The notes under the pieces: generated by a model | Database searches by the model: none | Seen by the model: only the letters and a program-made list of their open reading frames with translations | Told to the model about the DNA's origin: nothing | Program-made: the position numbers and the translations under genes | Origin: Saccharothrix ecbatanensis | GTDB lineage: Bacteria; Actinomycetota; Actinomycetes; Mycobacteriales; Pseudonocardiaceae | Length of the DNA stretch: 64,000 nt | Reading direction: 5' to 3' | NCBI RefSeq assembly: GCF_014205015.1 | Contig: NZ_JACHMO010000001.1 | Span: 8,494,001 to 8,558,000, forward strand | Shown here: positions 1-12,546 of the stretch, piece after piece | Numbering within the stretch: position 1 is the stretch's first letter | Layout: every line of letters starts with the position of its first letter

Positions 1-57
1 TACGGCCCGTCGCTGGTCGAAGCGCGCACCGCCCTGGAGGCCGCGCTCAGGCCCTGA
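1..57 (+). CDS. C-terminal end of an unknown plus-strand gene (partial)
   Basis: An open frame enters from the left edge and encodes about 18 residues ending in ALEAALRP before a TGA. Its 3' end overlaps the 3' end of the convergent peptidase gene by 11 bases. Nothing in these few residues allows a family call. It may be the tail of a real gene or a chance open frame. Confidence 0.3.
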   Translation, partial: YGPSLVEARTALEAALRP

Positions 58-988
58 ACCGGTCGGTCGCGGCCAGCAGCGCGCGCAGGACGCCCGGCTC
101 GTCGAACGCGTGCCCGGCGTCCGGCACCATGACCAGCTCCGACCCCGGCCACGCCCGGTGCAGCTCCCAGGCGGACGTGGCCGGCGTCGCCATGTCGTAC
201 CGGCCCTGCACGATCACGCCCGGGATGCCGGCGAGCTTGCCCGCGTCACGCAGCAGCTGCCCTTCCTCCAGCCACCCCGCGTGCCGGAAGTAGTGGTTCT
301 CGATCCGCGCGAACGCCAGCGCGAACCGGGGCTGCCCGAAATCGGCCACCAACTCGGGCCGCTCCACCAGCGCCACCGTCGACGCCTCCCACACGCTCCA
401 CGTCACCGCGGCCGTCTCGCGCACCACGGGATCGGGATCGTTCAGCAGCCGACCGTAGGCCTCGATCACGTCTTCGCCTTCCGGCACCAGCGCCGTCAGC
501 CGTTCCCACATCTCCGGGAACAGCATCCCCGCGCCGCCGCGGTAGAACCAGTCGAGTTCCTTGCGCCGCAACGTGAACACGCCGCGCAACACCAGCTCGG
601 TGACCCGCTCGGGGTACATCTCGGCGTACGCCAACGCCAGCGTCGACCCCCAAGACCCGCCGGACACCTGCCACCGGTCCACGCCCAGGTGTTCACGCAC
701 CTTCTCCAGGTCCGCCACGAGGTGCCAGGTGGTGTTCGCGGACAGGTCCGCGTCGGGCTCGGCGGCGTGCGGGATCGACCGGCCGCAACCACGTTGGTCC
801 AGCAGCACGATCCGGTACACGGCCGGGTCGAACAGCCTGCGGTGCACGGGTTTGCAGCCGCCACCGGGACCGCCGTGCAGGAACACCACGGGTTTGCCGT
901 AGGGGTTCCCGCACACCTCCCAGTAGACGCGGTTGCCGTCGCCGACGTCGAGCAGGCCCTGGTCGTAGGGCTCGATCTCGGGGTACAT
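47..988 (-). CDS. pip: Proline iminopeptidase (alpha/beta hydrolase, peptidase S33)
   Basis: The 313-residue product is a cytosolic alpha/beta hydrolase that removes N-terminal proline from peptides. Visible features are the oxyanion-hole motif HGGPGGG (about residue 38), the nucleophile elbow GGSWGSTL with Ser112, an Asp in VQGRYDMATP and a His in DAGHAF near the C-terminus, which together give the catalytic triad. Length fits the family. I chose the ATG at 988, which begins MYPEIEPYDQG as in homologs; two GTG codons lie just upstream at 997 and 994. It lies 21 bases downstream of the response regulator on the same strand, so it is probably the last gene of that operon, although no functional link to the two-component system is obvious. 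Confidence 0.9.
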   Translation of the reverse strand: MYPEIEPYDQGLLDVGDGNRVYWEVCGNPYGKPVVFLHGGPGGGCKPVHRRLFDPAVYRIVLLDQRGCGRSIPHAAEPDADLSANTTWHLVADLEKVREHLGVDRWQVSGGSWGSTLALAYAEMYPERVTELVLRGVFTLRRKELDWFYRGGAGMLFPEMWERLTALVPEGEDVIEAYGRLLNDPDPVVRETAAVTWSVWEASTVALVERPELVADFGQPRFALAFARIENHYFRHAGWLEEGQLLRDAGKLAGIPGVIVQGRYDMATPATSAWELHRAWPGSELVMVPDAGHAFDEPGVLRALLAATDRFRA

Positions 989-1009
989 GACCACCACTCT
1001 GCCGCAGGA

Positions 1010-1657
1010 TCAGGACGACAGGCCGGCCTGGTGCGCGAGGAGCCCGGCCCGGGTCCGGTTGGGGCAGTCCAGCTTCACCATGATCCGCGACACGTGGCCC
1101 TTGACCGTGGTGGGCGACAGGCGCAGCCGGAGGGCGATGTCGGCGTTGGACAGGCCGTGGCCGAGGCAGGCGAGCACGTCGCGTTCCCGCTCGGTCAGCG
1201 TGGCGATCAGGTCGAGCCGTTCGTCCTGCTCGGCGGCCCGGCCGACGGCGGTGTCCAGCAGCCTGCGGGTGGCCGACGGTGACAGCACGCTGTGGCCGTC
1301 GGCCGCGACGCGGACCAGCCCGATCAGGTCGCCGGGCGGGGTCGACTTGAGCAGGAAGCCACGGGCGCCCGCCGCCAGCGCCCGCAGGACGTGGTCGTCG
1401 GTGTCGAAGGTGGTCAGGACGACCACGGCCGGCGGCTCGCCCAGCGCCATGATCCGGCCGGTCGCGGTGATGCCGTCGACACCGGGCATCCGCACGTCCA
1501 TCAGCACCACGTCGGGCCGGTGCCGGGTGACCGCGTCCAGTGCCGCCGCGCCGTCGTAGGCCTCGTCCACGACGGTGATGTCGTCGGCCGTGCCGAGGAT
1601 CGTCCGCAGGTGCCCGCACACCAACGGGTCGTCGTCCACCAGCAGCACGCGGATCAC
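1010..1657 (-). CDS. NarL/LuxR-family response regulator
   Basis: The 215-residue protein has an N-terminal receiver domain with the acidic cluster VDDD near residues 7-10 and phospho-acceptor Asp54 in LMDVRMPG. A C-terminal LuxR-type helix-turn-helix follows at about residues 150-205 (LTERERDVLACLGHGLSNADIA). The start is a GTG at 1657 that overlaps the kinase stop as GTGA, so the two are translationally coupled. A longer open frame reaching 1717 would run into the kinase and is rejected. It is the cognate regulator of the adjacent HisKA_3 kinase; the target genes are unknown. Confidence 0.92.
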   Translation of the reverse strand: MIRVLLVDDDPLVCGHLRTILGTADDITVVDEAYDGAAALDAVTRHRPDVVLMDVRMPGVDGITATGRIMALGEPPAVVVLTTFDTDDHVLRALAAGARGFLLKSTPPGDLIGLVRVAADGHSVLSPSATRRLLDTAVGRAAEQDERLDLIATLTERERDVLACLGHGLSNADIALRLRLSPTTVKGHVSRIMVKLDCPNRTRAGLLAHQAGLSS

Positions 1658-2784
1658 GGGCGCTCCTCGGCGAGCGTGGGCAGCCTCACGTCGACCAGGA
1701 AACCACCGTCGGCGCACGCTTCGGCCACCAGCGTGCCGTGCAGCAGTTCGATCCGTCGCCGCAGCCCGAGCAGGCCCGTGCCACCACCCGCGGCGGCCAA
1801 CTCGGCGTCGCCGACCCGTTCCGGCGCGGTGTTGCGCACCCGCACGCGGACTCCGGCGGGCAGGTGGTCCACGTCGATCCGGACCCGCGAGCCGGGCGCG
1901 TGCTTGCCCACGTTGGTCAACGCCTCCTGCACGACCCGGTAGGCGGTCCGGCCGACCGCACCCGACAGCGGACGCGGCTCGCCCACCTCGTGCAGGTCGA
2001 CCGCGATCCCCACCGACTCCACCGCCGCCGTGAGCCCGGACAGGTCAGGCAGCGGGACCAGCGGTCCGGACGCGGCCGAGCCGGACGTGGTGAGCAGCCC
2101 GACCAGGTCACGCAGCTCGTCCAGCGCCTGGCACCCCGTGGCCCGCAGCTCCTCGGCGGCCCGCCGGACCGGCTCGTCGGGCGCGGTCACCTGCAACGCG
2201 CCGGCCTGCAACACCATCACGCTCACCCGGTGGCTCACCACGTCGTGGATCTCGGCGGCCAACCGCAGCCGTTCGGCCCGCCTGGCCTCGTCGGCCCGCA
2301 GGTCCCGCTCGCGTTCCAGCCGCTCGACCCGGGCCGCCGCGTAGAGGCCGAGCAGAGCCGGCCCGCCGACCAGCGCGACCACCTGACCGGCGACGGCGAC
2401 CAGGTGCGCCTGGGGTGGTGCTCCGACGACCGAGACGGCGGCGATGACGGCCAGCGGGATCCAGCCGTGCCATCGGCGGGCGTACAGCGGCACGGCGTAC
2501 GCGGCGAACGGCACGGCCGACGGCAGGAGGACGCCGTCCGGGTCGGCGCCTGGCCAGACCCACGCCGCCGACACCAGCGTGACGCTCAACGCCGCGACGA
2601 ACCAGGCGACCGCCACCGGTGCCGTGCGGCGGAACCAGAGCGCCGCCGCCCCGGCGAACAGCAGGCCGAAGGCGACGGCGTCGAACGGTTCGCGGAGCAG
2701 GGGCAGCTGGACGAGCGCGTTGGTCAGGGCCAGCACGGCGGCGAGCAGCACCACGCCGGTGTCGACAACCCGCTCACGCCTCAC
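1654..2784 (-). CDS. Sensor histidine kinase, HisKA_3/NarX type
   Basis: The 376-residue membrane kinase has four or five hydrophobic segments in residues 10-150, then a short coiled stretch and the dimerisation/phosphoacceptor helix with His180 in LAAEIHDVVSHR. The C-terminal HATPase_c domain has an N-box around VVQEALTNVGKHA and a glycine-rich G-box around GGGTGLLGLRRR. The short external loops suggest sensing within or at the membrane. The GTG start at 2784 overlaps the stop of the upstream DUF998 gene as GTGA, and its own stop overlaps the regulator start the same way. The three genes therefore form a coupled unit. Confidence 0.9.
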   Translation of the reverse strand: MRRERVVDTGVVLLAAVLALTNALVQLPLLREPFDAVAFGLLFAGAAALWFRRTAPVAVAWFVAALSVTLVSAAWVWPGADPDGVLLPSAVPFAAYAVPLYARRWHGWIPLAVIAAVSVVGAPPQAHLVAVAGQVVALVGGPALLGLYAAARVERLERERDLRADEARRAERLRLAAEIHDVVSHRVSVMVLQAGALQVTAPDEPVRRAAEELRATGCQALDELRDLVGLLTTSGSAASGPLVPLPDLSGLTAAVESVGIAVDLHEVGEPRPLSGAVGRTAYRVVQEALTNVGKHAPGSRVRIDVDHLPAGVRVRVRNTAPERVGDAELAAAGGGTGLLGLRRRIELLHGTLVAEACADGGFLVDVRLPTLAEERP

Positions 2785-3461
2785 GACGAAACGGTACCGA
2801 CCCGGTCGCCCGCGGTCCTCAGCCGCAACGGCACCACCGCCGCCCAGACCCAGCCGAGCGGGATGATCACCCGGCCGAGCACGCCGTCGACCGCCGCGAG
2901 GTCCGGGTCGCCGGAGATCAGCATGCCGGTGGCGAGGACGAGCGGCGACAGGACACCGTTGGCCGCGAGACCGACCGCCCAGGGACGGCCACCCGGCTCG
3001 GCCGCGAACCGCCTGGCGAACACGAAGCAGGCGGCCGTGGCCAGGGCGTACATCACCAGGACCGAAAGCGTGTGCACGCCGTGCTCCCAGCTGGACGGGT
3101 AGTTCCAGCCGGGCATCCGGTCCGCCGGAGTGCCCGCCGGGTAGCCCTCCTCCGGATCGGTCCGGAACAGGCCCGTGCTGATCATCATGACGCCGTAGGC
3201 CGCCACCAGCCGTGGACCCCATCCGGTCACGGTCCGTCGGAGCCCGATGGCGCAGGCGATCATCGCCATGCCGGTCAGGACGAAGTTGGCGACCTGCACC
3301 CAGCCGCCGTCACCGGTCATCAGCAGGCTCGGCCCGTGCCGCCACACGTCGTAGCCCTCACGGGTGAACGCGTCGAGGTGGAACACCACCAGGAACAGCG
3401 CCGGTCCGGCGATACCGCAGGCCGACAACACCCTGGTCGGTCGTTCTCGGTGATCTGACAT
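2781..3461 (-). CDS. DUF998-family membrane protein
   Basis: The 226-residue protein has about six hydrophobic segments and the features typical of DUF998: an early TREGYDVWRHGPSLL stretch followed by helices, and FRTDPEEGYPAGTP in a loop. Function is unknown. It is the first gene of the coupled set with the two-component system, so it could be an accessory membrane component of signalling; that is inference. The ATG at 3461 gives MSDHRERPTRV; longer frames toward 3575 have no membrane or domain content and are not used. Confidence 0.8.
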   Translation of the reverse strand: MSDHRERPTRVLSACGIAGPALFLVVFHLDAFTREGYDVWRHGPSLLMTGDGGWVQVANFVLTGMAMIACAIGLRRTVTGWGPRLVAAYGVMMISTGLFRTDPEEGYPAGTPADRMPGWNYPSSWEHGVHTLSVLVMYALATAACFVFARRFAAEPGGRPWAVGLAANGVLSPLVLATGMLISGDPDLAAVDGVLGRVIIPLGWVWAAVVPLRLRTAGDRVGTVSS

Positions 3462-3634
3462 GCCGGGATAAGACCAGCGGCGGCGCCCGGCGCGACAGCC
3501 CGCAAAGCACGGGCCACCCACTACTTTGGTACTGGGCCTCGGGTACCGCGCGACTGGTACTGCGCCGACTGGCACCGCGCCGACGACCGTCGCCGCGCGG
3601 ACCCGGAAGCCCGCGCGGCAACCTCAGGCGAGTA

Positions 3635-4489
3635 TCAGTGGAACGTGTGCTCGGGGCCGGGGAACTGATGGCCCTTCACCTCGGCCGCGAACTGCTCCGC
3701 CGCCGACTTCATCACGCCCGCCACGTCGGCGTACCGCTTGACGAACCGCGGCGCGCGGCCCCGGCGCAGGCCCATCATGTCCTGCCAGACGAGCACCTGC
3801 GCGTCCGTGTCCGGTCCCGCGCCGATGCCGACGGTCGGGATGCGGAGGTCGTGCGTGATCTGCTTGGCGACCTCGCCGGTCACCATCTCCAGCACCACGG
3901 CGAACGCCCCGGCGGCCTCGACGGCGTGCGCGTCCTCCACCACGGAGTCGAACGCGTCGCTGCGGCCCTGCACCCGGTAGCCGCCGAGCTGGTGCTCGCT
4001 CTGCGGGGTGAACCCGATGTGCGCCATGACCGGGATGCCGGCGCGCACGATGGCCTCGATGTGCGGTGCGAAGTGCTTCCCGCCTTCGAGCTTCACCGCG
4101 TGCGCGCGGCCTTCCTTCATGAACCGCACGGCGGTCGTCACGGCCTGTTCCACCGACACCTGGTAGGAGCCGAACGGCAGGTCGGCCACGACCAGTGAGC
4201 GCTTCACCGACCGGGTCACGCCCCGGACCAGCGGGATCAGCTCGTCCACGGTCACCGGCAGCGACGTGTCGTAGCCGTAGACGTTGTTGGACGCCGAGTC
4301 GCCGACCAGCAGCACCGGGATGCCGGCCTCGTCGAACAGCTCAGCGGTGTACATGTCGTACGCGGTGAGCATGGGCCACGGCTCGCCGCGTTCCTTCATC
4401 TCCCGCAGGTGGTGGATGCGCACTTTCTTGCCGGTCGGGGCGCCGGAGGCCCCGTTCCCGTAAGGCGCGGTTACCTCGTTCGAGGTCAT
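3635..4489 (-). CDS. panB: 3-methyl-2-oxobutanoate hydroxymethyltransferase
   Basis: The 284-residue protein makes ketopantoate from alpha-ketoisovalerate and methylene-tetrahydrofolate, the first committed step of pantothenate and CoA synthesis. Family motifs are clear: [26 protein letters not shown], the metal and substrate region [15 protein letters not shown], and [20 protein letters not shown]. The start ATG at 4489 has a good AGGGAGGA ribosome binding site eight bases upstream. It is divergent from lysX. In M. tuberculosis panB neighbours the Hip1/glnA2/glnE/glnA1 genes, and relatives of all of these lie further along this window. Confidence 0.96.
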   Translation of the reverse strand: MTSNEVTAPYGNGASGAPTGKKVRIHHLREMKERGEPWPMLTAYDMYTAELFDEAGIPVLLVGDSASNNVYGYDTSLPVTVDELIPLVRGVTRSVKRSLVVADLPFGSYQVSVEQAVTTAVRFMKEGRAHAVKLEGGKHFAPHIEAIVRAGIPVMAHIGFTPQSEHQLGGYRVQGRSDAFDSVVEDAHAVEAAGAFAVVLEMVTGEVAKQITHDLRIPTVGIGAGPDTDAQVLVWQDMMGLRRGRAPRFVKRYADVAGVMKSAAEQFAAEVKGHQFPGPEHTFH

Positions 4490-4774
4490 GTCGACCGTCC
4501 TCCCTCGGGGCCTGCGTCGTCGCGGGTCCCCGGGCCTTGTTGCACGGTTACCCGACCAGCGTGACACCGACACGGGAGGAATTGCGCGGAGTGCGAGGTG
4601 CTTCACACGGCCCGCATTCGGCGCGGAATTCCACTGCACCGATCCGGAAAAACTCACCGAGCCGAGCACGACCACCGGCCTGTCGGGGGATCCGGTCGCG
4701 TTCACGTGGACGCGACCGGCGAGCGAGGCGATCATGGCGGACAACCGGGTTTCCTGGAACGTGGCGGTGGCCGG

Positions 4775-8021
<3,247 letters not shown>

Positions 8022-8038
<17 letters not shown>

Positions 8039-9734
8039 GGAGGCCGGCGCGGGCCCGGATGTCCGCCGTGGCGGCGTCGAGCGCGTCGGCGTCGGCGATC
8101 GTGGTGTTCCCCTCGTACGTGACGCCCGCCGGCACGGCGTCGCTGCCGACCGGGTCGGCGTCCCAGAAGTTGCCCCGGTAGACGACGTGCTCCAACGGCG
8201 GGCTGACGTGCAGGATGGACGTGTTGTCCGCGCGGGCGACCACGTTCTGCTCGACCGTCACCCAGCTCGCCCCGTAGTCGGTGTAAAGGCCGAAGTTGTA
8301 CGGCGTGCGGACGTCCTCGACGACGTTCCCGCTGATCACCGAGCGGTTGCCGGCGTCGCCCTGCGGGCCGGACAGGTAGATCCCGCCGCCGTCGGCCAGC
8401 ACGCACATGGCGTCGATCACCAGGTTGTGCGTGATCCGGGTGCTCCGGCCCGGACCGGCGACGATGCCGTTGTGCGGCACGTTGTGGACGTGGTTGCGCG
8501 TGATCGTGCAGTCCTCGGTGCCCAGGACGGTGACGCCGGGTGAGCCCGAGTGGTCGAGGCCGACGTGCGCGATGAGGTTGTCCTCGATCAGCACGGCCCG
8601 GCTGCCGGTGACCGCGACGGCGGAGGCGGCCAGGGTGTCGAAGTCGCAGCCGCGCACCACGAGGTCCGCGCCGCCGGTCGCGCCGAGGCCGGTGGCGCCC
8701 AGGCGGGTGAAGCGGCAGCCCTCGAACCGCATCCCGGTGGTGTCGTCGAGCCGCACGCAGGCCGGGATCTGCTCCTGCCCGCTCGGCGCGGTCAGCCACG
8801 CGCCCTCGCCCATCTCGATCTTCTCGATCGGGCCGCCGTCGTAGTAGCCGTTGGCGTGGTAGTGCGGGAAGCCCTGGTCGCTGCCCGGCCGCAGCCACGT
8901 GGTGTCGGCGAACGTCAGGCCCCGGAACGTCACGTTCCGCGTGCCGGTGGCGTGCACCAGCACTTCCAGCGCGGGCGCGACCACGTGCGGGTCCTCGTCC
9001 GGGCGCGGGAGGTAGTGCAGGACGTGCCCGCCCGGCCGCGACCGGTCCAGGGCGAACGTGCCGGGCTCGGTGAGGAACGCCGGGTCGTTCTCGACGCGGG
9101 TCGGCGCCGGCGGACCGGCGGTCACCTCGCCGTACCACTCGGCGTTGTACAGCTCCAGGGCCCGGTCGAACGCCGGCCGCGCCATGGTGATCACGGTCTC
9201 GTCGCCTTCGCGGGTGACCTCGGCGACGGCCAGGCGTGCCTCCGTCCACGGGTAGACGCCCCGGTGCACGAACTCGACGCCCGCCGCGTTCCGCCAGTCC
9301 AACGGGTGGTCCGTGACGTAACCGGTCGGCGTCCGGCGCACGTCGCCGGGCAGCCCGTCGACGCCGGCGCGTTCGGCCCGCCGGCCGTTCACCGTGAGGT
9401 GGCGGGTGACCAGGTCGCCGACCTCGGCCAGCCACACCCCTTCCGACGTGCGGTGGCCGGTGACCTCCCGCCCACCGCTGATCACGACCTCTTCCCGCGC
9501 GTCGGCGCCGTAGCCGAACGCTTGGTAGACGATCCGGTGGCCGTCGCCGCCGGAGTCGTCCTCGGTCAGCTCGAACGGCTCGGTGAGCACGTGCGTGCCC
9601 GCTCTGAGGTGCACGACCACCTCGCCGGTCGCCTCGCGGGCCGCCCGCCGCGCGCGTTCCAGGGTGGCGAACGGCTGTCCGGCGGTGCCCGGCGTGGCAT
9701 CGTCCCCGGTCGGGGAGACGTGGAACTCGACCAT
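8022..9734 (-). CDS. Right-handed parallel beta-helix repeat protein
   Basis: The 570-residue protein opens with FHVSPTGDDATPGTAGQPFATL, the usual start of pectate-lyase-fold and DUF1565-like proteins. It then shows repeated coil units of the kind VRGCDFDTLAASAVAVTGS, IEDNLIAHVGLDHSGSPGV and ITRNHVHNVPHNGIV. Such folds often bind or cleave polysaccharides. There is no signal peptide, so it may act in the cytosol on imported oligosaccharides; substrate unknown. The ATG at 9734 has an AGAAGG site seven bases upstream and is preferred over a GTG at 9740. It is divergent from a TetR gene with a palindrome between them, so it is probably the repressed target. Confidence 0.8.
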
Positions 9735-9749
9735 GAGCACACCTTCTCT

Positions 9750-9766
9750 TGTTTATGGCGTAAACA
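9750..9766. promoter_or_regulatory. Palindromic operator between the beta-helix and TetR genes
   Basis: TGTTTA and TAAACA form a perfect inverted repeat around five central bases (TGGCG). It is AT-rich in a GC-rich region, sits 16 bases upstream of the beta-helix start and 35 bases before the TetR start, and overlaps the likely promoters of both. It is the natural binding site for the divergent TetR protein. Confidence 0.7.
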
Positions 9767-9800
9767 GTGTGGATGTATACCATGGGCGCGGAGGTGCGTG

Positions 9801-10616
9801 ATGGGGAAAGCGGACGATCCCGACCGCGGGGTCGAGCTGCTGTGGGACGACCGGCCGGCGTTGAGCCTGGACCGGATCGTGGCCGCCGCGGTCGAGGTGG
9901 CCGACGCCGAGGGGTTGGCCGGCCTGTCCATGCGCAAGGTCGCCGAACGGCTCGGCTTCACCTCCATGGCGCTCTACCGCCACGTGCCGGGTCGCGGGCA
10001 CCTGGTGGACCTCATGCGCGACGCCGTGCTGGGGCAGCCGGTCGAGGCGTCCGGCGGCGACTGGCGGTCCAGGCTGGCGGACTTCGCCCGACAGGCCTTG
10101 GAACAGCGGAAACGTCACCAGTGGCTGGCCGAGGTACGGGGTCGGCACGTGCCCGGCCCCAACGCGCTCGGCCACTACGAGCACGCGCTCGGCATCCTCG
10201 TGGACACCGGCCTCACCCCGGCCGAGGTGGTCGCGGCGGTCGGCCTGGTCGCCCGGTTCGTGGACGCCGAGGCGCTGGCGCTGGTCGAGGCGGCACGCGC
10301 GGAGCAGAGCACCGGCGTGAGCGACGACGAGTGGTGGGGCGCCCGCGACACGCTGTACGCCCGGTTCGACCGTTACCCGGTGCTGACCGGGCTGTGGGAG
10401 GCCGGTGGCTTCGACCAGTCCATGTCGCCGTTCGAGTTCGGCCTGGACCGGCTGCTCGACGGTATCGAGATCCTCATCCGCGAGCGTGATGTAACGCGTG
10501 ATGAAACTTGTCAGATGTGCGGCAAACCGGTCGAGCAACCGACGTCCGGGCGACCCCGCGCGTACTGCTCGCGCGGGTGCCAGCAGCGCGCCTACCGCAA
10601 ACGCAAGGCGACCTGA
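9801..10616 (+). CDS. TetR-family repressor with an extra C-terminal zinc-finger-like tail
   Basis: The 271-residue protein has a TetR helix-turn-helix at about residues 22-70 (LSMRKVAERLGFTSMALYRHVPGRGHLVDLM) and a ligand-binding domain of the TetR_C type. The last 35 residues add a cysteine module, CQMCGKPVEQPTSGRPRAYCSRGCQQRAYRKR shown here only by its pattern: CxxC, about 15 residues, then CxxxC, and a basic end. That tail is not part of the normal TetR fold. The ATG at 9801 has GGAGG six bases upstream. It is divergent from the beta-helix gene and probably represses it and itself through the TGTTTA/TAAACA palindrome. Confidence 0.88.
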   Translation: MGKADDPDRGVELLWDDRPALSLDRIVAAAVEVADAEGLAGLSMRKVAERLGFTSMALYRHVPGRGHLVDLMRDAVLGQPVEASGGDWRSRLADFARQALEQRKRHQWLAEVRGRHVPGPNALGHYEHALGILVDTGLTPAEVVAAVGLVARFVDAEALALVEAARAEQSTGVSDDEWWGARDTLYARFDRYPVLTGLWEAGGFDQSMSPFEFGLDRLLDGIEILIRERDVTRDETCQMCGKPVEQPTSGRPRAYCSRGCQQRAYRKRKAT

Positions 10617-10693
10617 CCGCGGTCAAGCTCCACGGCCGTGTAGAGCGAACGCCTGACACGCTCGCCTCGTTTTCGGCATTAGGTTCCGGCTCC

Positions 10694-11530
10694 ATGGGGC
10701 ATCGAACCAGGAAGATCGTCGCGGTCGCACTCGCCGCACTGGCCGTGACGACCGCGTGCGGTGACGGGGGTGGGTCAGCCGGGGGCGGCACGGGCGACGC
10801 CGACAAGCCGAAGGCGATCAGCAGCGCCGACGAGGTGATCAAGGTCGTCGACAAGGGCTTTCTCACCTACCGCTTCGTCAAGCCCGGCATCGAGAGCGAC
10901 TACGTGAGCTACGGGTACGTCATCGAGAACGTCACCGACGAGGTGGCCCTCACCGTCCGGGTCAAGGTGGAGTTCACCGACGCCGCGGGCGACCCCATCC
11001 CGGACCTGACCGCCGGAGGCAGCGAGTTCAGCGTCGTGCTACCCGGTCGGCAGATGGGCGCGGGACGGACCGAGCAGTACGCCGGCCATGCCCCGGGCGG
11101 CGTCCGACCGACCATCGCCGGCATGAACGTCAAGATCACGATGATCACGGCGCTGGACACCCCGGATGGCAAGCGGTTCCGGAAACCACCTGCCCCCTAC
11201 GCCGAGTTGAAGACGGGCGACCCGGTTGCCGGCAAGAGGAGCGGCAGGGCCGAGTCGGTCGCGGTCGAGGTGACCAACACCTACGACGTCGCGCTGAAGC
11301 CGAAAGTGACAGCGGTGGTGCGGGATGCCGACGGTGTCATCGTGGGCGGCATGGACGGCGTGGGCGGCGGCAAGCCCATGGCCGAGCTCCAGCCAGGCGA
11401 CAGCGCGAAGGCCACGTTCTCCGACCGGCCCATCGCGGAACCGAGGCTCACCAGTGGAACCATCGAGTGCTACGCGGACCCCAACCTGGGGCGGATGATC
11501 ACCAGGGACATCGTGTGGCACGAAATCTGA
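10694..11530 (+). CDS. Predicted secreted lipoprotein of unknown function
   Basis: The 278-residue protein has a short basic N-terminus, a hydrophobic stretch and a lipobox ending TTAC at about residue 18, followed by a glycine-rich linker, so it should be a lipid-anchored exported protein. Two beta-rich modules follow: one around YGYVIENVTDEVALTVRVKVEF and another around AVEVTNTYDVALKPKVTAVV. Both resemble FxLYD or DUF4352-like extracellular beta-sandwiches. No catalytic motif is visible. The ATG at 10694 lies eight bases after a TAGGTT -10 element (10680-10685) and lacks a ribosome site, so the mRNA is probably leaderless. Confidence 0.75.
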   Translation: MGHRTRKIVAVALAALAVTTACGDGGGSAGGGTGDADKPKAISSADEVIKVVDKGFLTYRFVKPGIESDYVSYGYVIENVTDEVALTVRVKVEFTDAAGDPIPDLTAGGSEFSVVLPGRQMGAGRTEQYAGHAPGGVRPTIAGMNVKITMITALDTPDGKRFRKPPAPYAELKTGDPVAGKRSGRAESVAVEVTNTYDVALKPKVTAVVRDADGVIVGGMDGVGGGKPMAELQPGDSAKATFSDRPIAEPRLTSGTIECYADPNLGRMITRDIVWHEI

Positions 11531-11541
11531 CGGCAGCCGAC

Positions 11542-11577
11542 GGCGCGGACACCGGCGCGGACACCGGCGCGGACACC
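11542..11577 (+). repeat. Three perfect 12-bp tandem repeats
   Basis: The unit GGCGCGGACACC occurs three times without change in the gap after the lipoprotein gene. It lies between the convergent lipoprotein and SDR genes. A stem-loop candidate follows at 11590-11632 (AAGCCGCCCA pairing with TGGGCGGCGCTT, with a two-base bulge), which could act as the shared terminator. Confidence 0.85.
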
Positions 11578-11641
11578 GGGCAATGACCGAAGCCGCCCAC
11601 CGACCCTGCTGGAGGGGCGATGGGCGGCGCTTGTCCGGTCG

Positions 11642-11685
11642 TCAGACCTGCCCGGTTCTCAGACCTGCCCGGCCGTCAGACCTGC
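11642..11685 (+). repeat. 17-bp direct repeats that include the SDR stop codon
   Basis: TCAGACCTGCCCGG is repeated at 11642 and 11659, and a third copy begins at 11676 as TCAGACCTGC. The first three bases of the third copy are the complement of the TGA stop of the SDR gene. The end of the gene therefore seems to have been duplicated twice downstream. Confidence 0.8.
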
Positions 11686-12425
11686 ACCGTGGGCAGCACC
11701 ACGATCTGCCGCAGGTTGACCTGCTTCGACCGGCTGGTGACGAACCCCACCACGTCGCCGATGTCGGCCGGGTTGAGCGGCGGCACCTGCTCCCGCCACG
11801 CCGCCAGGTGCGCGTCCACGTCCGGGTTGTCCATGTGGTCGCCGAGTTCGCTGCTCACCAGGCCGGGCTCGACGTTGGTCACCCGCACGCCCAGCGGGCC
11901 GAACTCGGTGCGCAGGTTCGCCGACAGGTGCGTGACGGCGGCCTTGGTCGCGGTGTACACGCCGTAGTTGGGGAACGCGAGGTGCGCGCCGACGGACGAG
12001 ATGTTCACCAGGTCCGCCGTGCCCTCCGCACCGGCTTCGACCAGGTCTTTCGTGAACGCCCTGGTCACGTTGAGCAGTCCCTTGAGGTTGGTGTCGATCA
12101 TCCGGTGCCACTCGTCGTCGCGGCCCTCGGTGATCGGGTTGGCGAGCATCACGCCCGCGTTGTTGACCACCAGGTCGACCCGCCCGAAGGCGGTGTGGAT
12201 CGTCTCCACGGCCTCGGTGAGGTCACCCGTCACGTCGGCGGCCACCGCGAGTGCCTGCCCACCCTCGGCGGCGATCTTCTCGGCCAGTTCGGTGAGCCGG
12301 TCCGCGCGGCGGGCCAGCAGCGCGACCTTCGCCCCGGACCGGGCGAGGACGAGCGCGATCTCGGCGCCGATGCCACTCGCGGCACCGGTGACGACGGCAG
12401 TGCGGTTGTTCAGGTCGTAGGTCAT
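11676..12425 (-). CDS. Short-chain dehydrogenase/reductase (SDR)
   Basis: The 249-residue classical SDR uses NAD(P)H to oxidise or reduce an unknown alcohol or ketone. It has the cofactor motif TGAASGIG near residues 13-20, NNAG near residue 88, and a catalytic Ser with YxxxK (YGVYTATK). The ATG at 12425 gives MTYDLNNRTAVVTGA; a GTG at 12437 is an alternative, and neither has a clear ribosome site. It is divergent from an MmyB-type regulator. Such SDR/MmyB divergent pairs recur in actinomycetes, and the regulator usually controls the SDR. Confidence 0.9.
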   Translation of the reverse strand: MTYDLNNRTAVVTGAASGIGAEIALVLARSGAKVALLARRADRLTELAEKIAAEGGQALAVAADVTGDLTEAVETIHTAFGRVDLVVNNAGVMLANPITEGRDDEWHRMIDTNLKGLLNVTRAFTKDLVEAGAEGTADLVNISSVGAHLAFPNYGVYTATKAAVTHLSANLRTEFGPLGVRVTNVEPGLVSSELGDHMDNPDVDAHLAAWREQVPPLNPADIGDVVGFVTSRSKQVNLRQIVVLPTVQV

Positions 12426-12492
12426 GGGAACAAACACTGGACCCGGTTGCCGCAGGTACCAGAGGCCCTGCGTGACCTGTGGTGCGCCGTTC

Positions 12493-12519
12493 CCTAGGTC
12501 TGGCAGTACCCAGGCTAGG
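12493..12519. promoter_or_regulatory. Imperfect inverted repeat between the SDR and MmyB-type genes
   Basis: CCTAGGTCTGG at 12493-12503 faces CCAGGCTAGG at 12510-12519. The outer CTAG and inner CTGG/CCAG blocks pair, with a one-base length difference between the arms. It sits in the 121-base divergent gap and is the best candidate for the regulator's operator. Confidence 0.5.
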
Positions 12520-12546
12520 AGGGTCGGGGGCGCCCATACTGGAGAG

